DNA of 11,302 nucleotides from the NCBI GenBank assembly GCA_946539635.1, contig CAMNHS010000037.1, positions 1 to 11,302 of the forward strand, written 5' to 3'. Made by a program: the position numbers and the translations under genes. The notes under the pieces are model-generated. The model saw only the letters and a list, made by a program, of their open reading frames with translations. It did no database searches and had not been told where the DNA came from. Shown here one piece after another: positions 5,669 through 11,302 of the stretch. The stretch is from an uncultured Prevotellaceae bacterium. Its GTDB lineage: Bacteria; Bacteroidota; Bacteroidia; Bacteroidales; Bacteroidaceae. How positions within the stretch are numbered: the first letter of the stretch is position 1; each line of letters opens with the position of its first letter.

Positions 5669-6943
5669 ATGACACAAGGTAAAGTTGATGTGCTCCTCGG
5701 TCTTCAGTGGGGCGACGAAGGAAAGGGAAAAGTAGTAGATGTACTGACCCCTAAGTATGATGTAATAGCACGTTTCCAGGGTGGTCCTAATGCGGGACAT
5801 ACTCTTGAGTTTAATGGAGAGAAATATGTGCTCCGTTCTATTCCATCTGGTATCTTCCAAGGTGGAAAGGTAAATATCATTGGTAATGGCGTTGTGCTGG
5901 CTCCAGACCTCTTCATGGATGAGGCAAAGGATTTGGAGAAGAGCGGACATGACCTGAAGTCGCGTCTCTATATCTCTAAGAAGGCACACCTCATCATGCC
6001 TACACACCGAGTATTAGATGCTGCCATAGAGGCTTCTAAGGGTAAGAATAAGGTGGGAACAACTGGTAAGGGTATTGGTCCTACTTATTCTGACAAGATT
6101 GCTCGTACAGGTCTCCGTGTAGGTGATATTCTTGAGAACTTTGAGGAGAAATATGCTGCTCACAAGGCTCGTCACGAGGAGACTCTTCGTGCTATGAACT
6201 ATACTGATTATGACATCACTGAGGTAGAAAAGAAATGGCTTGAGGGAATAGAGTATATCAAGCAGTTCACCTTGGTAGATTCAGAGCATGTAATCAATAA
6301 GATGCTGAAGTCTGGCAAGAGCATGTTGTGCGAAGGTGCTCAGGGTACTATGTTGGATGTTGACTTCGGTTCTTATCCTTTCGTAACCTCAAGCAATACT
6401 ATCTGTGCTGGTGCTTGCACAGGTTTGGGACTGGGTCCTAACAAGATTGGTGAGGTATATGGTATTATGAAGGCATACTGTACTCGTGTTGGTGCAGGAC
6501 CGTTCCCAACAGAACTCTTTGACGAGACAGGACAGAAGATGCGTGATATAGGTCACGAATATGGTGCCGTAACAGGTCGTGAGCGTCGTTGCGGATGGAT
6601 TGACCTCGTTGCTTTGCGCTATTCTATCATGGTGAATGGTGTTACAAAGCTAATCATGATGAAGAGTGATGTGCTTGATACATTCCCAACTATCAAGGCT
6701 TGTGTGGCTTATAAGGTGAATGGTGTTGAGACTCCTGATTTCCCTTACAGCATTGAGGAGGGTATAGAGCCTGTTTATAAGGAACTGAAGGGATGGCAGA
6801 CGGATATGACAAAATATACCTCTGAGGACCAGTTCCCACAGGAGTTTAAGGATTACATCAAGTTTCTCGAGGAACAGCTCGAAACTCCTATCACCATCAT
6901 CTCAATAGGACCAGACAGAGAACAAACAATAGAAAGAAAGTAA
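5669..6943 (+). CDS. purA: Adenylosuccinate synthase
   Basis: 424 residues, full length. It makes adenylosuccinate from IMP, aspartate and GTP, the first committed step from IMP to AMP, in the cytoplasm. Visible signatures are the phosphate loop LQWGDEGKGK (12-21, with general base D16), FQGGPNAGHT (36-45, N41 and H44), VGTTGKGIGPTYSDK (129-143), the EGAQGTMLDVDFGSYPFVTS region (222-241) that binds IMP, TGRERRCGW (302-310), the guanine-recognising KSD (332-334) and the C-terminal SIGPDREQTI (412-421). No key residue is missing. The start follows a good promoter. Its stop is immediately followed by the hisS ATG, so the two are almost surely co-transcribed and translated in sequence. Confidence 0.98.
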   Translation: MTQGKVDVLLGLQWGDEGKGKVVDVLTPKYDVIARFQGGPNAGHTLEFNGEKYVLRSIPSGIFQGGKVNIIGNGVVLAPDLFMDEAKDLEKSGHDLKSRLYISKKAHLIMPTHRVLDAAIEASKGKNKVGTTGKGIGPTYSDKIARTGLRVGDILENFEEKYAAHKARHEETLRAMNYTDYDITEVEKKWLEGIEYIKQFTLVDSEHVINKMLKSGKSMLCEGAQGTMLDVDFGSYPFVTSSNTICAGACTGLGLGPNKIGEVYGIMKAYCTRVGAGPFPTELFDETGQKMRDIGHEYGAVTGRERRCGWIDLVALRYSIMVNGVTKLIMMKSDVLDTFPTIKACVAYKVNGVETPDFPYSIEEGIEPVYKELKGWQTDMTKYTSEDQFPQEFKDYIKFLEEQLETPITIISIGPDREQTIERK

Positions 6944-8299
6944 ATGGCACAAAAACCAAGTATTCCAAAGGGAACCAGAGATTTTGGTTCCCTTGAGATG
7001 TCTAAACGAAACTATATTTTCAACACTATTCGTAGTGTCTTTGAACTCTACGGCTTTCGCCAAATAGAAACACCAGCAATGGAGAACCTCTCCACATTGA
7101 TGGGAAAGTATGGCGAAGAAGGTGATAAACTGCTGTTTAAGATTCTCAATAGTGGCGATTTCCTACACGGAATGACACCAGACGAGGTTGCTTCAACAAG
7201 CACTTTGAAACTCGCTACAAAATTCTGCGAGAAGGGTCTGCGCTACGACCTTACCGTACCATTTGCACGTTATGTGGTGCAGCATAGAGAAGAACTGCAG
7301 TTGCCTTTCCGTCGCTACCAGATACAGCCAGTATGGCGTGCTGATAAACCACAAAAGGGACGCTATCGTGAGTTCTATCAATGTGATGTTGATGTGGTTG
7401 GTTCTGACTCCTTGCTGAATGAAGTAGATTTAATGCAGATTACTGATACCATCTTCTCTCGTTTCGGAGTAAGGGTGATTATCAAAATCAATAACAGAAA
7501 GATTCTCACAGGTATTGCAGAAGCTATTGGAGAAGCAGACAAGATTATCGACATTACAGTAGCTATTGATAAACTCGATAAGATAGGTATTGATGCAGTC
7601 AATGAGGAACTGCGTAATGATGGCATCTCAGAAGAGGCAATAGCAAAACTGCAACCTATCATAAACCTGCAGGGAACAAATGCCCAGAAACTCGATACTA
7701 TAGCAGAGGTGTTGAAAGACTCTGAGGTAGGACAGAAGGGCGTTGAGGAATTGCGTTTCATACTCAATACCTGTGATGGTATATTGAAGAACGAACTGCA
7801 GTTAGACCTTACCCTTGCACGAGGATTGAACTATTATACTGGTGCTATTTTTGAGGTAAAGGCTGCTGATGTGCAGATAGGTTCTATTACTGGTGGCGGA
7901 CGCTATGATAACCTTACAGGTATTTTTGGCTTACCAGGACTATCTGGCGTAGGAATATCTTTTGGTGCAGACCGCATATATGATGTTCTCAATCAGCTTG
8001 ACCTGTATCCACAGGAGGCTATCAATGGCACACAGCTGTTGTTCATCAACTTTGGTGAGAAAGAAGTTGCTTACTGCTTACCAATTGCAAAGGCTTGTCG
8101 TGAGGCTGGCATTCGTACAGAGGTGTATGCTGATGCTGTAAAGATGAAGAAGCAGATGAGTTATGCCAATGCCCTAAATATTCCTTTCGTAGCTCTCGTA
8201 GGAGAAAACGAAATGGCAGAGGGTAAGGTGATGCTGAAGAATATGACAACAGGCGAACAGAAACTTGTAACACCTGAAGAGCTGATTGAATGGATTTAA
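6944..8299 (+). CDS. hisS: Histidyl-tRNA synthetase
   Basis: 451 residues, a class II aminoacyl-tRNA synthetase that charges tRNA-His. In order: the N-terminal KGTRDF (9-14), motif 1 [12 protein letters not shown] (36-47), [14 protein letters not shown] (98-111), motif 2 [20 protein letters not shown] to [10 protein letters not shown] (122-153), the histidine-specific [15 protein letters not shown] (291-305), GGGRYDNL (317-324), motif 3 [15 protein letters not shown] (335-349) and an anticodon-binding domain (about 362-451). The [11 protein letters not shown] form, rather than the LRPEGTA form of E. coli, is the type shared with eukaryotes and many Bacteroidota. The ATG directly abuts the purA stop (no gap). 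The end overlaps the next gene by 10 bp. Confidence 0.98.
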   Translation: MAQKPSIPKGTRDFGSLEMSKRNYIFNTIRSVFELYGFRQIETPAMENLSTLMGKYGEEGDKLLFKILNSGDFLHGMTPDEVASTSTLKLATKFCEKGLRYDLTVPFARYVVQHREELQLPFRRYQIQPVWRADKPQKGRYREFYQCDVDVVGSDSLLNEVDLMQITDTIFSRFGVRVIIKINNRKILTGIAEAIGEADKIIDITVAIDKLDKIGIDAVNEELRNDGISEEAIAKLQPIINLQGTNAQKLDTIAEVLKDSEVGQKGVEELRFILNTCDGILKNELQLDLTLARGLNYYTGAIFEVKAADVQIGSITGGGRYDNLTGIFGLPGLSGVGISFGADRIYDVLNQLDLYPQEAINGTQLLFINFGEKEVAYCLPIAKACREAGIRTEVYADAVKMKKQMSYANALNIPFVALVGENEMAEGKVMLKNMTTGEQKLVTPEELIEWI

Positions 8300-11247
8300 A
8301 GGATGTCTCTTTCCTGAACCTGATGCAATGTCGCATCTTCAACGTGCTTATCATAGCTAATCCCTATGATGCCTTTATGTTGGAAGATGACGGACGTGTT
8401 GACGAGAAGATTTTCTCGGAATACATGCAGCTGGGCTTGCGTTATCCTCCTTCCTTTACACAGGTATGTACGATAGAAGAAGCCTCAGATGCCATCAACA
8501 AGCAACACTACGACCTTATCATCTGTATGCCAGGTAATGCTGACAATGATGCTTTTGATGTAGCGAGGGCAGCGAAAGAGATAACTCCAGATACACCATG
8601 TGTCGTATTGACACCATTCTCACACGGCATAAGTCGAAGAATGGAGAATCTGAATCTCTCTATCTTCGATTATGTCTTCTGTTGGTTGGGAAATACAGAA
8701 CTGATTCTCTCAATCATCAAGCTTATAGAGGATAAGATGAATGTGGAGAATGATACACAGGAAGCAGGTGTGAAATGCCTGCTGCTTGTGGAAGATAACA
8801 TACGCTTCTATTCATCCATATTGCCACACCTTTATAAGTATATCCTTACGCAAAGTCTTAACTTTGCAACAGAAGCCCTCACAATGACAGCAGAAATGCT
8901 TCGCATGAGGGGACGTCCAAAGGTGCTTCTGGCCAGAAACTATGAAGAAGCGTGGGATATCTATTCTCATTATAAGGAGCACATGCTCGGAGTTATTTCC
9001 GACTGTCGTTTCCCCAAGAATGGTGAGATAGACCCTATGGCAGGAATGAAGTTCCTCAATGCTGTACGTGAGGCAGACGAATATCTGCCACTCATCATGG
9101 AAACGTCAGAAGATATAGAAAAGCTGCAGGCTGAGAACCCAGAAATGAGGGTTCACTATGTAGATAAAAACTCGAAGAAACTCAATGTAGATTTGCATAA
9201 TCTGCTTGCCAGCCACTTTGGCTTCGGAGATTTCCGTTTCCGTAATCCTAAGACAAAAGAGGTGGTGCTGAAGGTGCGCAACCTGAAAGAGTTGCAGGAT
9301 AATATCCTCACTATACCTGCAGATTCCCTTGAGCTACACGTCAGACGTAATCATATTTCAAGATGGCTGGCGGCACGTGCTATATTCCCAGTATCAGAAT
9401 TCCTGAAGAATATAACATGGCACAAATATCCTGACGTAGAGACTCATCGCCAGTTTATCTTTGATGCCATAGTGGCATATCGTCACATGAAGAACTTAGG
9501 TGTCGTAGCAGTATTCAATAAAGACCGTTTTGACTCCTATTCACACTTTGCTCGTATAGGAGATGGTTCATTGGGAGGTAAAGGACGCGGCCTTGCTTTT
9601 CTTGACAATATCATAAAGAAACATGAAGAGTTGCACCAATACGAAAACGTAAAGGTGATGATACCTAAGACTGTTGTGTTATGTACAGATATCTTTGACC
9701 AGTTTATGAACGAGAACCACCTGTGGGAGATAGCCCTTTCCGAAATACCAGATGAGGAAATATTACAGGCATTCCTGCAGGCAGATCTTCCTGATTCATT
9801 ACATGATGACCTGGATCGCCTGATAGAAGCAACACACAAACCTTTGGCGGCACGTTCTTCTTCATTGCTGGAGGATAGCCATTACCAGCCTTTTGCTGGC
9901 ATATACAGCACCTATATGATACCATATAGCGACAATAGGGAAGAGATGCTATCCAACCTCTCTAAATCTATAAAGAGTGTATATGCTTCTGTTTATTACC
10001 ACGATTCAAAAGTATATATGTCGGCCACCCAGAATGTCATAGACCAAGAGAAGATGGCTGTGATAATTCAGGAGGTTGTAGGACAGCAGTATGGTAATTA
10101 TTATTATCCGAATATCTCTGGTGTTCTGCGTTCCATAAACTACTATCCAGTAGGAGAGGAGAAACCGGAAGAGGGTATTGCTTCACTTGCTCTCGGATTA
10201 GGAAAATATATTGTTGACGGAGGACAGACGCTTCGTGTGTGTCCTGCTCATCCTACTCAGGTGATGCAGTTGTCAGAAATGGAGATTGCCTTGCGTCAGA
10301 CACAGACATCATTCCTATGTCTTGAGAATAAGCCACAGGAAGAGAATGTGGATGTTAATGAAACTGTTGACCACACTCTCAACTTCCAAACAAATGATGG
10401 CTTTAATATCTCTCGCAGAATGGTAAGCGATGCTGCAGCAGATGGTTCGCTACAGTTTATTGCTTCTACTTTCGACCCTGTAGATAATATCATCCGCCCA
10501 GGTGTTTATGAGGGAGGTAGAAAGATAATATCTCTTGCTGGAGTATTGGGGGCTGATGTGTTCCCTTTGGCAGATATAATGCAGAAATCCCTGCAACTTG
10601 GTGCAGAAGAGATGCGTCGCCCAGTAGAAATAGAGGTGGCTTGTAATCTGCATGATGACAGAACGGCAACATTCTATCTTTTACAGATACGTCCGATAGT
10701 AGATAGCAAGCAGGAACTTGATGAAGACCTGCTATCGATACCTGATGAAGATTGTATCCTGCGTTCACACAACTCTTTGGGACATGGTGTTGTAGAAGGA
10801 TTGGAGGATATAGTATATGTTAAGATGCCTGACGATGGAACTCTGCCTTTAGGAGCAACAGCATTATCCATTCAGGATGAGATAGACCAGATAAATGATG
10901 GCTTCCTTGAGAGAGGTGAGAGTTATGTTCTCGTTGGCCCAGGACGTTGGGGTAGTTCTGACGAATGGCTCGGAGTACCTGTGAAATGGCCTAATATCTC
11001 AGGGGCAAAACTGATAGTGGAAGAACTATTGCCAAACAAGTATATAGACCCTTCACAAGGTACGCATTTCTTCCAAAACCTGACCTCATTGGGAGTAGGA
11101 TACTTTACTGTTGACCTCCTCAACCGCGAATATTTCGACAGCCTTCCAGCCGTAAAGGAGACAAAGAATGTCAGACACATAAAACTTCCAAAACCTGCTA
11201 CCTTGAAGATGGACGGCATGAAGGGAGAGGGAGTACTGCTCTTTTAA
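8290..11247 (+). CDS. Two-receiver PEP/pyruvate-binding (PPDK N-domain) protein
   Basis: 985 residues. Residues 14-150 form a receiver-like fold without phosphorylation residues ([10 protein letters not shown]; the Asp position is M80 in [10 protein letters not shown]). Residues 160-310 form a second receiver that keeps the set: E168/D169, acceptor D238 (VISDCR), T272/S273 and K293. Residues about 415-805 match the PEP synthase/PPDK nucleotide-binding domain: [11 protein letters not shown] (424-434), [11 protein letters not shown] (519-529; R522), [27 protein letters not shown] and the closing YLLQIRP (796-802). After this, SLGHGVVEG (829-837) resembles only the beginning of the phosphohistidine domain. 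The usual GG..SH.A motif and the TIM barrel are absent. Instead there is [15 protein letters not shown] (881-895) and QGTHFFQNL (923-931). Such proteins are often labelled PEP synthase, but that full reaction is not supported here. Start 8290 is preferred over M12 because DVSFLNLM precedes the first domain in relatives I recall. The 10-bp overlap with hisS implies coupling. Confidence 0.92.
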   Translation: MDLKDVSFLNLMQCRIFNVLIIANPYDAFMLEDDGRVDEKIFSEYMQLGLRYPPSFTQVCTIEEASDAINKQHYDLIICMPGNADNDAFDVARAAKEITPDTPCVVLTPFSHGISRRMENLNLSIFDYVFCWLGNTELILSIIKLIEDKMNVENDTQEAGVKCLLLVEDNIRFYSSILPHLYKYILTQSLNFATEALTMTAEMLRMRGRPKVLLARNYEEAWDIYSHYKEHMLGVISDCRFPKNGEIDPMAGMKFLNAVREADEYLPLIMETSEDIEKLQAENPEMRVHYVDKNSKKLNVDLHNLLASHFGFGDFRFRNPKTKEVVLKVRNLKELQDNILTIPADSLELHVRRNHISRWLAARAIFPVSEFLKNITWHKYPDVETHRQFIFDAIVAYRHMKNLGVVAVFNKDRFDSYSHFARIGDGSLGGKGRGLAFLDNIIKKHEELHQYENVKVMIPKTVVLCTDIFDQFMNENHLWEIALSEIPDEEILQAFLQADLPDSLHDDLDRLIEATHKPLAARSSSLLEDSHYQPFAGIYSTYMIPYSDNREEMLSNLSKSIKSVYASVYYHDSKVYMSATQNVIDQEKMAVIIQEVVGQQYGNYYYPNISGVLRSINYYPVGEEKPEEGIASLALGLGKYIVDGGQTLRVCPAHPTQVMQLSEMEIALRQTQTSFLCLENKPQEENVDVNETVDHTLNFQTNDGFNISRRMVSDAAADGSLQFIASTFDPVDNIIRPGVYEGGRKIISLAGVLGADVFPLADIMQKSLQLGAEEMRRPVEIEVACNLHDDRTATFYLLQIRPIVDSKQELDEDLLSIPDEDCILRSHNSLGHGVVEGLEDIVYVKMPDDGTLPLGATALSIQDEIDQINDGFLERGESYVLVGPGRWGSSDEWLGVPVKWPNISGAKLIVEELLPNKYIDPSQGTHFFQNLTSLGVGYFTVDLLNREYFDSLPAVKETKNVRHIKLPKPATLKMDGMKGEGVLLF

Positions 11248-11276
11248 AGTTAAAAGATAAGAGTTAAAAGTTATAA
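11248..11276. repeat. A/T-rich heptad-phased repeat at the 3' end of the purA unit
   Basis: Directly after the stop codon, AGTTAAAAG occurs at 11248-11256 and 11262-11270 (14-bp period), followed by AGTTATAA at 11269-11276, so the stretch is phased by 7 bp. No hairpin with a T-run is visible, and nothing else is recognisable before the window ends at 11302. It may be dispersed intergenic low-complexity sequence. Confidence 0.35.
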
Positions 11277-11302
11277 TTTAGGATGAATTTTCAGAGGACA
11301 CA

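Overview
The window looks like a chromosomal segment from a member of the Bacteroidota, most likely Prevotella/Segatella or a close relative. The evidence is moderate AT richness, near absence of Shine-Dalgarno motifs, -7 promoter elements of the Bacteroidota TAnnTTTG type, a carboxypeptidase-like/plug/barrel TonB-dependent receptor, and a two-receiver PEP/pyruvate-binding protein of a type I know from this phylum. Species assignment is inference.

Left accessory part (1-1948). A leftward pair of tiny genes (51 and 52 codons) overlaps by ATGA (64-374) and has its own promoter. Divergent from it is a 57-residue exported protein (540-713) with its own promoter. Next comes a REP-associated tyrosine transposase (RAYT, 828-1859) bracketed by two 52-bp hairpin repeats (44/52 identical). 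Its C-terminal half looks like a DprA/SLOG-type Rossmann domain. The right repeat contains the transposase stop codon.

Middle (1949-5470, minus strand). A tightly packed unit runs leftward: TonB-dependent receptor, then an AlkD-like HEAT-repeat protein (2-nt gap), then a small acidic lipoprotein (4-nt gap). It converges on the transposase. No SusD partner or glycoside hydrolase is present, so this is not a standard polysaccharide utilisation locus.

Right core part (5615-11247, plus strand). From a TAACTTTG promoter run purA (adenylosuccinate synthase), hisS (histidyl-tRNA synthetase, zero gap) and a 985-residue protein that overlaps hisS by 10 bp. The last has a degenerate receiver, an intact receiver (D238), a PEP/pyruvate-binding ATP-grasp region and a C-terminal region that is not a normal phosphohistidine/TIM-barrel module. 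The packing suggests one transcript in which a housekeeping pair is joined to a signal-input enzyme of unknown reaction.

I see no tRNA, rRNA, CRISPR array or canonical rho-independent terminator. Every stretch without a gene is under 300 bp. The best candidates for something undescribed are the ATGA-coupled small gene pair, the RAYT with its repeats and fused domain, and the receiver/ATP-grasp protein.
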